Source: a virus. From it: a DNA stretch of 64,000 nucleotides. Made by a program: the position numbers and the translations under genes. The stretch is from IMG/VR virus record IMGVR_UViG_3300050821_005035, positions 1 through 64,000 of that record. The stretch is one strand, 5' to 3'. Shown piece after piece: positions 24,545-32,394 of this stretch (positions are counted from its first letter, which is position 1; each line of letters begins with the position of its first letter). Under the pieces are notes generated by a model. It did not search any database and was not told the origin of the DNA. It saw only the letters and a list, made by a program, of their open reading frames with translations.

Positions 24545-25530
24545 AGTCCACCTTTATGCCACTCGATTGTGTTTCTTAATCCCTCTTCCAGTCCCACAAA
24601 ATGTGCTTTCTTAAACTCGTTCATAACCCGCCAGACGTCCATCACGACGTTGCCTGACGCGCCTGCCATCTGGTTTGAGCCGGTAAAGAGTCGGGAGCCG
24701 GATAGCCGGGCGATCTCGCAGGCGACGTTCTCGATGGTGTAGCTGTTTGGAGAGCCGACATTGTACACGGCCTTCGTGCCGTGGAGGAGAATATTCCACA
24801 TGATCTCGACCGCGTCTCTAATGTAGCAGAAGGTACGTAGCTCGTCCCCGGAAAATTTCATCGCAACCACCCCGTCTTTCAAAGACTGGTCGATGAACGT
24901 GCTGACCGCTCTGGAATCGCCTCGTCGAGCGCCAGGCCCGTATACGAGAGACAGCCTTGCAGACTGCGCGTCGACGACTCCGGTTTCACGGAACGCGTTT
25001 ACGACAGCCTCTCCGCAGCGTTTGCCTTCGATGTACCCGGCCCTGGGGTGATACGGGTTAGTGGTTCCGATCTGATACTCGTCCGCGTTACTCAGCCCGC
25101 TGTAAACCTCGGAGGAGCTAGCGAAGAGAAACTTTCCACCAGGCTTCAAATATTGTAGCAGCTGGCGGGTCCACTCCACGTTGATGCGAATGGTCTCCGC
25201 TGGATTCTTTGTGAACCGGGAAGGCTGCGCGTACCCGGCGAGATGAATCACCGCGTCTAGGTCGGTGAAGACATTCTGTTCTGATAACAGCTGGATATCA
25301 TCCAGGCAGGCGATCTCCTTGGTGTGGTCCTCTGGCTCCGAGTGGCAGTAGCCGTACGCCTTAATCTTCATACCGTCGTTCTTCAAGAGACCCAGGGTCG
25401 CTAGGAAGTGCGTCCCGATCTGGCCTGTGGCGCCGGTGACCAGGACAGACTTTCCCTCCAGCCAGCTGAAGTCCACGGCCTCGATGACCTTGTGCGCGTC
25501 CGAGTAGATGATGCCAAGCCTATTTTTCAC
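24541..25530 (-). CDS. NAD-dependent epimerase/dehydratase (extended SDR, 329 aa)
   Basis: The GTG start at 25530 follows GGAG and overlaps the end of the TPP subunit gene; the promoter at 25557-25585 lies upstream. Rossmann loop VTGATGQIGTHFL (about 34-46), FASSSEVYSG with the catalytic Ser, Y-x3-K in YIEGKRCGE, and YGPGARRGDSRAVSTFI. It may reduce or epimerise the 4-keto group at the end of the nucleotide-sugar route, or act as a 4,6-dehydratase-like enzyme. The exact reaction cannot be told. Confidence 0.85.
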   Translation of the reverse strand: MKNRLGIIYSDAHKVIEAVDFSWLEGKSVLVTGATGQIGTHFLATLGLLKNDGMKIKAYGYCHSEPEDHTKEIACLDDIQLLSEQNVFTDLDAVIHLAGYAQPSRFTKNPAETIRINVEWTRQLLQYLKPGGKFLFASSSEVYSGLSNADEYQIGTTNPYHPRAGYIEGKRCGEAVVNAFRETGVVDAQSARLSLVYGPGARRGDSRAVSTFIDQSLKDGVVAMKFSGDELRTFCYIRDAVEIMWNILLHGTKAVYNVGSPNSYTIENVACEIARLSGSRLFTGSNQMAGASGNVVMDVWRVMNEFKKAHFVGLEEGLRNTIEWHKGGL

Positions 25531-26059
25531 TATAGTAGTCTCCGAATTCCACGCATATAGTAGCACGTCCGTCCGTTCTTGTCAAGGCCTTTTCGTAGGC
25601 CGGGAAGATGTCCTCTGGCTCGTCTAGCCGGATGACCTCGACCGTCGTCAGCATTTGTCTCAGCGGTTCTGTGAAGTCGCCGACATGCTGCGCTTGAGGA
25701 TGCAAAGGCCTTTCACTCCCTATTCCCACTCGAACAATTACATTAGGGCAATAACCATTCTGGCTCATTTGAGAAAGTTTGTCAAGGTGTAAAATCAGCT
25801 GATTCATGGCGAGCAACAAAAAGTTGTACCGGGGATATATTGTCACCGGGATGAAGCCAGCGAGGGCCAGACCGATACTCGCTCCTAGCTGTAATTCTTC
25901 CGCAACGGGAAATTCTGTGAGCTTTTCTTTAGGAACATTGACGAGCGTGCCGCTCATACCGGTTCCAGGATAAGCGACCGCTTGCCCTAAGAAAATCGTG
26001 CGAGGGTCGGCTCCCAGATAATCCATAGCTCTGGTTAGTTCTTGTTGGTATTTTCCCAT
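25520..26059 (-). CDS. TPP-dependent enzyme, PYR-domain subunit (transketolase/E1-beta-like, 179 aa)
   Basis: Start at 26059 (MGKYQQELTR) by TGATG coupling. LGQAVAYPG, then FPVAEELQLGASIGLALAGFIPV, contains the conserved Glu (in AEE) that activates thiamine diphosphate. RPLHPQAQHVGDF follows, as in E1-beta/transketolase PYR domains. The usual C-terminal third domain is missing, so with the next gene it makes a minimal two-subunit TPP enzyme. Similar pairs occur in branched-sugar clusters, where a two-carbon unit is added to a ketosugar. That role is inferred. Confidence 0.8.
   Translation of the reverse strand: MGKYQQELTRAMDYLGADPRTIFLGQAVAYPGTGMSGTLVNVPKEKLTEFPVAEELQLGASIGLALAGFIPVTIYPRYNFLLLAMNQLILHLDKLSQMSQNGYCPNVIVRVGIGSERPLHPQAQHVGDFTEPLRQMLTTVEVIRLDEPEDIFPAYEKALTRTDGRATICVEFGDYYSEK
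25557..25585 (-). promoter_or_regulatory. Internal promoter of the sugar operon
   Basis: TTGACA (25580-25585), 17-bp spacer, and -10 TACTAT (25557-25562), inside the 3' end of the TPP subunit gene. Gives separate expression of the SDR, epimerase, dehydratase and gmd block downstream. Confidence 0.7.
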
Positions 26060-26688
26060 CAGAAGGTCACTCTTTTCCCTGCCCCAGCGTGGGGCCACTT
26101 CTCGGCCTTGTATCTAAAATGCGTAACGTGATCTGAGAACTTACTTTTGTGTTCTGCGTCTGTTGTAAACTCGTCGCCGAATTCGTTCTTCAATCCCCAC
26201 GCCAGTCGAGTATCCGTGCAGACAGAAAGGTTGTTGTCCTCGACGTGGAAGTATACTGGTAGATCAAAATTTTCTACGTACTTAATGCTTTCGTAAGCTA
26301 TCCCTGTTTCGGCTGTCATGTCACCTAGAAAAATATGGACGCGCTCATTACCACATCTGCGCTGGATAGCCATGCCAAGGCCTACACCGATGGGTAAAAC
26401 CCCACCAATGATTGCACTAGATAAAATGCGGTACTCAGGAAAGCTGAGAGCAATTGAGTATCCAGCCATAATCTTGGTTTTCAACTCTGCGGGAGGCACT
26501 CCTTTTAAAAGGCAGGGGTAATGGCTTCTCCACGAACAAAGCACCCAATCTTGGGCGCGTATGCCTTTGAAGATTTCGATCAGTTCTTTCTCCCCGCCAG
26601 AGTAAAGATGAGTAGGACTTCTTATCAGACCAGCGTTAAACTCAGCGGCGATGTCATCTTCGAATGCTATTAGTTCTTCCGGTGTCAT
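26059..26688 (-). CDS. TPP-dependent enzyme, PP-domain subunit (E1-alpha-like, 209 aa)
   Basis: Strong start (GGAGATAAC). SWRSHYPCLLKG, then IIGGVLPIGVGLGMAIQ, then FLGDMTAETGIAYESIKYV and VEDNNLSV, form the TPP-magnesium motif. GDM replaces the usual GDG, with the Asn pair about 28 residues on. It pairs with the PYR subunit downstream (TGATG overlap). Reaction probably decarboxylation of a 2-oxo acid and transfer of the fragment to an acceptor; a nucleotide-activated ketosugar acceptor is inferred from neighbours. Confidence 0.85.
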   Translation of the reverse strand: MTPEELIAFEDDIAAEFNAGLIRSPTHLYSGGEKELIEIFKGIRAQDWVLCSWRSHYPCLLKGVPPAELKTKIMAGYSIALSFPEYRILSSAIIGGVLPIGVGLGMAIQRRCGNERVHIFLGDMTAETGIAYESIKYVENFDLPVYFHVEDNNLSVCTDTRLAWGLKNEFGDEFTTDAEHKSKFSDHVTHFRYKAEKWPHAGAGKRVTF

Positions 26689-26689
26689 G

Positions 26690-27487
26690 TTATCTCCAGA
26701 GGTCCGGGTGCAGCAGGTGAATCAACCGCACCAGTCCGCCGTGTACTTTCGTGGCTTGTGTTATCATAGAAACTTTTTTGACTCGGTAGTGGAACAAAGG
26801 CTCGTTTACCACCCCGACGGTCCAACCGCGCTTCAAGATGTCGAGCCACATATTCCAGTCCTCGTATCCGAGAACTTTCGTGCTGCCCGCGACGTCGACG
26901 AAGATAGTCTCGTATCCGGGGGTTTGTTCGAAGGCCGTGCGGCGAATCAAAGAGCATACAGGAAGGTCATTGCTGACCATCTCGCTCGCGAGAGACAGTC
27001 CCTTCGGCGGGATGCGGTTGTGCAACAGTCCCTCGTACTGCATGTCCGTCGACACGATGCCGATGCCTTGGTTAACCATCAAGGGAACTGTGCGCTCCAA
27101 GTAGTTGGCCTCGATCCAGTCGTCGGAATCGAGGGGGAGGATAAACTCTCCGTCTCCAGCTTTTATGCCCTCGTTCCTGGACGTTGAGAGGCCTCGGTTC
27201 TCCCGGTCAATAATTTTCAGATTCCCGTTGAAGTTCCAGCACCCGGGGACTGGTTCCATCATCTCAGCTTCCGCGTAACGCTTGACCATCAACTCTCTCA
27301 TCTCTCCGTTCCAACGGTCTACTATCTCTCGCACGACCACCATCGAGTGGTCCGTGGAGCCGTCGTTGACTAGGGTTACATCGAAGTCCGGGTACGTCTG
27401 GGCCAACGCAGAATTCAAGCACTGCTCGATAAATTCCTCTTGGTTGAAAAGAGGAATCACGATGTTGACTTTGCCGACCTTAATCAT
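26690..27487 (-). CDS. Glycosyltransferase family 2
   Basis: Start at 27487 (MIKVGKVNIV) overlaps the upstream stop. Classic GT2 order: VIPLFNQEEFIEQCLNSALA (about 11-30), LVNDGSTDHS (about 38-47), DRENRGLSTSRNEGI (about 95-109), then LPLDSDDWIEANYL with the DSD metal motif, and a YEDWNMWL ED motif in the acceptor half. Inverting transfer of a sugar from an NDP donor. It sits beside the GT11/GT6/GT31/GT12 set and probably adds a core or branching residue of the same glycan. Confidence 0.9.
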   Translation of the reverse strand: MIKVGKVNIVIPLFNQEEFIEQCLNSALAQTYPDFDVTLVNDGSTDHSMVVVREIVDRWNGEMRELMVKRYAEAEMMEPVPGCWNFNGNLKIIDRENRGLSTSRNEGIKAGDGEFILPLDSDDWIEANYLERTVPLMVNQGIGIVSTDMQYEGLLHNRIPPKGLSLASEMVSNDLPVCSLIRRTAFEQTPGYETIFVDVAGSTKVLGYEDWNMWLDILKRGWTVGVVNEPLFHYRVKKVSMITQATKVHGGLVRLIHLLHPDLWR

Positions 27488-28197
27488 AGCCTGGTCCACC
27501 TTTCGGGTACGATATCCGAGTAATCTACATCTGGATTTGAGAACCACTTCTTCGGCGCCACAACCAACTTCTGGGGGCCGAGCCACGCTCCCCACCACCC
27601 ATAGCTGCTGTTGGCGATCACTTGGTACTCGCAGCTGGAGATAAGCGTTAAGTCCTCGTACTTGTTTCCGCCCTCGATGACCTTGAAGTCGGAGGGAAAG
27701 TTTTCCTTACACCATTGGCGGTCATCGGAGAATACCATCACAGGAACAAGTGCTCCCACTTCGCGCCGGATATGGGCGACCCCTTCTCGGTAATAGTCGA
27801 GAGTCGGCAGGCCGTGAAAGTGCTCCAGTCCGACGTAGTCTTGGCGACGGACGTGAACTGCGATAAAGGGAAGCAGAGGCCTGTTATTGAGAGGGAAGGC
27901 CAGACGAACCATCTGAGTGAAATACTTTTCTGACTGCCAGTAACCAATCATCGTGCAGTCTTCTGTTGGTTCCAGGTAGCTGGGGTTGTACCTCATGCCG
28001 TCTTCATAGACTTCTCTGCCACTCGATTTACCGTCGGCCTTTATTCCGAAGTATCCGAGAGAGTACTCGCGATGGGTGCCCTCGATCAAATAGGACCTGT
28101 CCAGCTGGACCTCATAGCCTCTGTCTTGCAGCGTCATAGCGAAGGCACACTGAAACATCTGGTTGCATAACCCGCCAAGTAGTCGTACCGTAATCAT
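27484..28197 (-). CDS. Alpha-1,2-fucosyltransferase-like (GT11)
   Basis: 237 aa. GT11 signatures: RLLGGLCNQMFQCAFAM at the N-terminus (G-G-L-N-Q-F pattern), HVRRQDYV (about residues 115-122; the HxRR GDP-fucose-binding motif) and ANSSYGWWGAWLG (about 192-204). These enzymes transfer L-fucose from GDP-fucose to the 2-OH of galactose, making the H antigen in animals. Somewhat shorter than typical bacterial FutC (about 290-300 aa). Directly between the GT6-like and GT2 genes with 4-base overlaps. gmd in the same cluster supplies the GDP-fucose precursor. Confidence 0.9.
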   Translation of the reverse strand: MITVRLLGGLCNQMFQCAFAMTLQDRGYEVQLDRSYLIEGTHREYSLGYFGIKADGKSSGREVYEDGMRYNPSYLEPTEDCTMIGYWQSEKYFTQMVRLAFPLNNRPLLPFIAVHVRRQDYVGLEHFHGLPTLDYYREGVAHIRREVGALVPVMVFSDDRQWCKENFPSDFKVIEGGNKYEDLTLISSCEYQVIANSSYGWWGAWLGPQKLVVAPKKWFSNPDVDYSDIVPERWTRL

Positions 28198-28889
28198 CGC
28201 GCGCCCTTATTCAGCGCCAGAATCTTTGGCGTGACGTTCAGTCCCGCTGCCTTCCACTTGTCTGTGTAATACGCGGACGCGCTTTCCGGGTAGCAGTAAG
28301 AGGGATCGAGAACCGTACAAGGCGGGTGCTCGTGAAGGTAGCGATTCAAGTGCGATTCGTCATGCCATACTGCGAGCACTCCGCAAGATTCATCCACACT
28401 GATGTGATAAGCTAGATCGGTAGCCATTCTCAAAAATGTTGAGGTTGCGCCGCCGTTGAATCCCCCACAAAAGTATTTATTTGCAGAACCTGGAGCAATA
28501 GAGGCCACTGAGTGTATTCTCCGTTCCGGAGTCCCGCACGAGCCAACGTATCCTGGGTGCAGGGTAGCGGTTATGCCGTTGGAGAAGACTTCCTCCCCGA
28601 CCGGAGCGACAAATCGCATATCAGAGTCTATCCAAAAAACTTGGTCGTACCCTTTCAATAGCCACTCCTGATTCAGAATTGTGTGATACCTGTATAGCGT
28701 TTCCTTGGGGAAACCGAGAGCTTTCTTGGTTAGTACAAATTTCGCATCGAAGGTGCTGGCCGCTTCCAGAGTATCCGTCCACACAATCGCATCGTGTTCG
28801 ACAAAAAACTCTTGAGCAGATTCCAAAAGTGGTGGTACGAATGCATGGTACTTTTCTCCTGTGGCGATCACGAGCAGAGCGGTCTTCAC
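28194..28889 (-). CDS. GT6-family (ABO blood-group type) alpha-1,3-Gal/GalNAc transferase-like
   Basis: 231 aa, matching the catalytic-domain length of bacterial GT6. Visible: VFWIDSDMRF (DSD, the DXD metal motif; many bacterial GT6 have NXN instead), HPGYVG, YFCGGFNGG and especially AVWHDESHLNRYLHEHPP followed by LDPSYCYPE. That last segment is the most conserved segment of ABO and alpha-1,3-galactosyltransferases. The family retains anomeric configuration and transfers Gal or GalNAc in alpha-1,3 linkage to a (fucosylated) galactose. Directly follows the GT31-like gene and precedes GT11. Donor specificity cannot be read. Confidence 0.9.
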   Translation of the reverse strand: MKTALLVIATGEKYHAFVPPLLESAQEFFVEHDAIVWTDTLEAASTFDAKFVLTKKALGFPKETLYRYHTILNQEWLLKGYDQVFWIDSDMRFVAPVGEEVFSNGITATLHPGYVGSCGTPERRIHSVASIAPGSANKYFCGGFNGGATSTFLRMATDLAYHISVDESCGVLAVWHDESHLNRYLHEHPPCTVLDPSYCYPESASAYYTDKWKAAGLNVTPKILALNKGAR

Positions 28890-29575
28890 GAATTCACCGT
28901 CCGGTACACGAGGTCCGCTGTTTCCATCCAGCGGTACTCAAGCTTATACCCCGACTTGTACTGCGACGACGGGAAGTGCGACGAGTAAGAGTTAGCAGGC
29001 AGGTCGAGCGCGATCATGTCGCCTCTTGCTAGTTCCTTGCCGAGCACCTGGCCCACCCATAGGTCTTCGGCCCACCCGTGAGGGAACGTGTCCGCGATCA
29101 CGCACATCGCGTCTCTAGAAAGGAAGTAGCCAAAACCGCCGCTGGCCCAGGGATAGCACTCCGGGATGTGAGTAACAATGCCACGGCGATCAATCGCGTC
29201 GTAAGGGAAGGTCTCGCCTATCGGCTTGCTGATCTTGCCCGTGTAGTCGTAACGCTGGTAGCCGCAGGTCAGCAGCTGGTTCACCTTCACGTACGTGTCG
29301 GTGTCCGCTAAAAACAGATGATCTACGTTCTTCCCAAAGGCCCACTGACATATCGCTCGTGTCTTTGATGGCAGAGAATTGTAGTCATCTTCTGTATCGA
29401 CTACGACCTCATCGCTTTTATAAACACGACTAGTCCTTCCATCTCTTTCTGCTCCCACGAAAAATTTTAGATGCGCTTTGCCTCTCAGTTCCTGCCCCCA
29501 CGTTTTTCTAATCACGTCGTGGTACCCGTTATCTAAGTCGGCCTTGCAGCTTTTAATTGCTATAATTAGGCTCAT
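28886..29575 (-). CDS. GT31-like beta-1,3-galactosyl/GlcNAc transferase
   Basis: 229 aa from MSLIIAIKSC (GGAGATAAA upstream, ATGA with the HNH gene). VIRKTWGQEL, then HLFLADTDTYVKVNQLL (DTD metal motif), YPWASGGFGYFLSRDAM and AEDLWVGQVLG are the four signature blocks of GT31 (beta-1,3-galactosyltransferase, B3GNT, Fringe). The enzyme transfers Gal or GlcNAc in beta-1,3 linkage. Combined with GT11 and GT6 it could make a type-1-like chain. No membrane anchor, unlike the animal enzymes. Confidence 0.87.
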   Translation of the reverse strand: MSLIIAIKSCKADLDNGYHDVIRKTWGQELRGKAHLKFFVGAERDGRTSRVYKSDEVVVDTEDDYNSLPSKTRAICQWAFGKNVDHLFLADTDTYVKVNQLLTCGYQRYDYTGKISKPIGETFPYDAIDRRGIVTHIPECYPWASGGFGYFLSRDAMCVIADTFPHGWAEDLWVGQVLGKELARGDMIALDLPANSYSSHFPSSQYKSGYKLEYRWMETADLVYRTVNS

Positions 29576-30072
29576 TTTATCTCCGGTTTGAAAGACGTTC
29601 CACAATTTGGGCAGCATACTTTACGTACTCGATTACCCGCTTGTTCTTTTGATGTTGCCCATCGAACGTTTCCTGGTTCGTAATTACCATCATTATCAAT
29701 TCTATCGACAGAGTGTTTTAAACTAGGTCGAGGTCCAATATCCTGAATAAACTCGCGGAAATCTGTGAATAAAAATTTTATTCCACGGCCTCCGTAGTTC
29801 ATCCAAGCCTTGTGCTTCGGATTCGTACACAGCAGCTTTGCAGACGCAAAAATTCTGTGCTCTCTTGTTCCGTAAACTCCGTGCGTTATTTTGTAGCAGG
29901 TATGGCACGCTTTTGTATCCCCGCTATTTAAAGCCGCCGTTCTAACTTTGGCAGTACGTCCACATATACAAAAACACAGCCACACGGTCGCTCTTTGCTG
30001 CCTTCCTGCAGGCCATGCAACCGTTAGTTTTCCAAAAATCATTCCTGATAAATCTTCGAAATCCGACCTCAT
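29572..30072 (-). CDS. HNH homing-type endonuclease
   Basis: 166 aa. C-terminal HNH core KHSVDRIDNDGNYEPGNVRW and then ATSKEQAGNR is typical of phage HNH homing endonucleases. Zinc-type cysteines lie before it (CFCIC, CHTC) and after it (CCPNC). It sits between GT31 and GT12 genes, coupled to both by 4-base overlaps, so it looks like a free-standing homing gene that entered the glycan locus without breaking it. Confidence 0.9.
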   Translation of the reverse strand: MRSDFEDLSGMIFGKLTVAWPAGRQQRATVWLCFCICGRTAKVRTAALNSGDTKACHTCYKITHGVYGTREHRIFASAKLLCTNPKHKAWMNYGGRGIKFLFTDFREFIQDIGPRPSLKHSVDRIDNDGNYEPGNVRWATSKEQAGNRVRKVCCPNCGTSFKPEIK

Positions 30073-30836
30073 AACTTAACCTCTTCGTCGAAGCCAAAAT
30101 ATTTCTTAATTCCCCGCTTCTTCATCATCAGCGCGTGCCCGGTCGTGAGGGCACGTTGTCGGAACGCTTTGTATCTGGGGTCCTGCTTCGAGGCATCATA
30201 TTCCATCTGATTTATATTTGCTTCCTGAAGGAACGCGACTACGATTTTTGCGGCCTTCAAATCAAGAAAGAAATCCACGTGTTCCCCGCCAATTTTAACT
30301 ATACTTTCATCCCACGGTACGGCTCGAAGAATACTGGTGCGCGCTAGAAAATAATTGGCCGCGATGTCGACCTTCCAAAGTTTGAACGGCAGAAGACGAA
30401 AAGGCAAATCCCCTAATGGGCGGCGATGTTCTTTAATATACTCGCCTGGTACGTATTCAAGGGTTCCTTCATAACATCTATCATTGACTCTGCCAGCGAC
30501 TACGTCGATTTCGTATCCCATGTTTACTTCTGATGAGCTTAATGCCTTTTCCATCTTGATAATCCCTTCTCGCGCTTCGTCTGTTGAGAAGTCAAAATCA
30601 TCTGAGCCAATTAGCGTGTACCGCGTTTGAACTTGCGCGACGCCCGCGTTCCGCTTTGCGGTGAGACCTGAGTCGTAGGGCAGATAAATCTCGTTCGCCG
30701 TTTGAGGAATCACTCCGTCGTCCGATACGACTATGACATCGCACTCCGGCAGGTTCTCCCGGATGCCAGCGAGGCAGTCCCTTAGGTAGCCTCGACGGTG
30801 GAATGTCGGGATGACGATTGTTATGTCACCTAGCAT
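30069..30836 (-). CDS. GT12/B4GALNT-like glycosyltransferase
   Basis: 255 aa. ITIVIPTFHRRGYLRDCL is the GT-A start. DVIVVSDDG, then SGLTAKRNAGVAQVQTRYTL and IGSDDFDF (DDF in place of DXD; about residues 56-82), then ANYFLARTSILRAVPWDES and GGEHVDFFLDL (about 158-188), follow the same order and wording as the animal beta-1,4-GalNAc transferases of GT12 (GLSAGRN..., DDDF, NFFLARTDKVREVGFDP, HLEFFLD). It could also be called a GT2-like enzyme. Predicted transfer of a hexosamine in beta-1,4 linkage. First transferase of the animal-like set in transcription order. Confidence 0.8.
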   Translation of the reverse strand: MLGDITIVIPTFHRRGYLRDCLAGIRENLPECDVIVVSDDGVIPQTANEIYLPYDSGLTAKRNAGVAQVQTRYTLIGSDDFDFSTDEAREGIIKMEKALSSSEVNMGYEIDVVAGRVNDRCYEGTLEYVPGEYIKEHRRPLGDLPFRLLPFKLWKVDIAANYFLARTSILRAVPWDESIVKIGGEHVDFFLDLKAAKIVVAFLQEANINQMEYDASKQDPRYKAFRQRALTTGHALMMKKRGIKKYFGFDEEVKL

Positions 30837-31177
30837 ACACGTCCTGATTTCCCGATGTACCTTATGCAGCGCGATATTTCCTTAGACGTTGGAGGTGTGT
30901 AAACCGGATAAAATGTCTGCTTCACCGTGACGTCGTACTCGGCTGGACTCAAGCATCCACCCGGGCCATAAACTCGGAAACGGTAATTGTAAGAGGCTCC
31001 GTCGTGATAGAAGCCGGGAGGGAACTCTGCCATATCAGCTTCCGGCTGCTTCTCTTTTAATGCGGTGAGCGATAGAGTGTATATCCATCGCTCAACGGAC
31101 TCAGCCGCGTACTCGGAGAACTCTTTCACCAACTCTTTCGAGTCGGTCTTGTGGACGGAGTGGAACTCCCAGTTCAC
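30830..31177 (-). CDS. Hypothetical protein (115 aa)
   Basis: GTG start overlapping the upstream TGA. Helical N-terminus, then a Pro/Tyr/Gly-rich part (PPGFYHDGASYNYRFRVYGPGG). No family recognised. Overlaps the GT12-like start by 7 bases. Confidence 0.7.
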   Translation of the reverse strand: MNWEFHSVHKTDSKELVKEFSEYAAESVERWIYTLSLTALKEKQPEADMAEFPPGFYHDGASYNYRFRVYGPGGCLSPAEYDVTVKQTFYPVYTPPTSKEISRCIRYIGKSGRVC

Positions 31178-31713
31178 AACAGTCCTTTGTTGATGCGCTT
31201 CGACACGTCAGCGCGGCGCCGGGCTGCACGGTCGCTGGCCTCGCGCTCTTCCCTGATATCTCGGGCGGCTAGCACGCGTGAGCGTTGGAGGTTAGCCTCG
31301 AACGATTCCTTCGAGCCGTCGAGCAGGAAGTGTAGGGATTCAAATACTTCCCTGGTCTTCTGGATGAGAATCAGCTTGATTCGTGAGTAATGCGGCTTCA
31401 GCCTTTTCTTCGCGTAAGACTGTCGGCCCATGACCTGGCCTCTGGTAGGCTTCTCGTCCGGTCGCATGCAGGTGCGGTAGTCGGGGACCAACTCGCCCTT
31501 GTCATCCTCTCGGAAGTATTCGTAGTCGCCGATACTGTACGTGAAAACTTGCTCGCACTTCTTCTCGTTCTTCCGGTGACGGGTGCTGCAGATGTGGCAC
31601 TTGAACATTTTCCCAAGTTCCGGGTGACGCTCGCTGTAAGACAGATTTCCAATGCTGGCTAGCGCCTTGTCAACTGCTGCCTGCAGTTCTATTGATGCGA
31701 TAAACTCTTCCAT
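31174..31713 (-). CDS. Hypothetical zinc-containing protein (179 aa)
   Basis: CHICSTRHRKNEKKC (about residues 39-53) forms a likely zinc site. The C-terminal half is a long Arg/Glu/Ala coiled coil (RDIREEREASDRAARRR). TAATG overlap with the upstream gene. Function unknown. Confidence 0.7.
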   Translation of the reverse strand: MEEFIASIELQAAVDKALASIGNLSYSERHPELGKMFKCHICSTRHRKNEKKCEQVFTYSIGDYEYFREDDKGELVPDYRTCMRPDEKPTRGQVMGRQSYAKKRLKPHYSRIKLILIQKTREVFESLHFLLDGSKESFEANLQRSRVLAARDIREEREASDRAARRRADVSKRINKGLL

Positions 31714-32351
31714 TAAACTGACCTCCCGTAGTCAAAGTCTCGTCCTTCTCCGCGCATCGCGTTGTTGTCCGGCTCAAATCTGATGGGCACTGGCGAGTAA
31801 GGCGGGTAGTTCGCGTCCTCGTACTCGGCCCAGGCCTCTTCGAACTCTTCGTTGGTCACGCCGACAGCCAGCTGGCGAAGGCGGTCTTTGATAATCAACA
31901 TCCCGTACTCCTCGATTCTTTCCACGGCCTCTTTGACTCCTGAGACATACGCGCGCTCGATGTGCTCACTTTCAATCGTCGCCACGCGGGGTGTCTTCGG
32001 CGCGAGCCACTTGCGCTTCTTCCTCTCGCTCTCGTCGACCGAGTCAGCCGAGGTGTAAACTATGTCGGTGCCGGGGATGTCTTCCGTATAAGACTCCTCC
32101 TGCTTCCCGGTTCCGGAGCACTTGGCGCAAATCTTAACGTCCTGCCCGCCCTTGCAGTGGGAGCAGATAACGTCTCTAACGCCACGGGTGCGCGACACCA
32201 CAATCCACTTGGCCTCGCCGCGCTTCACGATGGCAGTGGCCTCCGTGATGTTGATAATCAGGCGGCAAGAGCACTTCGGCGCCGGTGGTTCTTTCTCTTC
32301 TAAGACTACTGCTTCCTGCCCACGGCATGAGTGAATTTTCGAAACGTACAT
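31713..32351 (-). CDS. DnaJ-type zinc-finger-like protein (212 aa)
   Basis: CSHCKGGQDVKICAKCSGTGK (two CxxC pairs with glycines, about residues 73-92) resembles half of a DnaJ Cys-rich zinc domain. A further CSC lies upstream. The C-terminus is acidic and Pro-rich. Start taken at ATG 32351 behind GGAGACCCT. A GTG at 32393 (GTGA overlap) is the alternative, but that stretch is a repeated DNA element also found at 45102-45127. No specific family. Confidence 0.65.
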   Translation of the reverse strand: MYVSKIHSCRGQEAVVLEEKEPPAPKCSCRLIINITEATAIVKRGEAKWIVVSRTRGVRDVICSHCKGGQDVKICAKCSGTGKQEESYTEDIPGTDIVYTSADSVDESERKKRKWLAPKTPRVATIESEHIERAYVSGVKEAVERIEEYGMLIIKDRLRQLAVGVTNEEFEEAWAEYEDANYPPYSPVPIRFEPDNNAMRGEGRDFDYGRSV

Positions 32352-32368
32352 AGGGTCTCCGGTGTTGC

Positions 32369-32394
32369 TCACCAGTTCCCCCGTTGGGGTCACA
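32369..32394 (-). repeat. 26-bp dispersed repeat, copy 1
   Basis: A 26-bp element (plus strand starts TCACCAGTTCCC and ends TGGGGTCACA). Copy 2 at 45102-45127 matches 23 of 26 positions. A half copy (GATGGGGTCACA) is at 52228-52239. Each sits at the start of a minus-strand gene, so it may be a leader or regulatory element. Confidence 0.6.
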
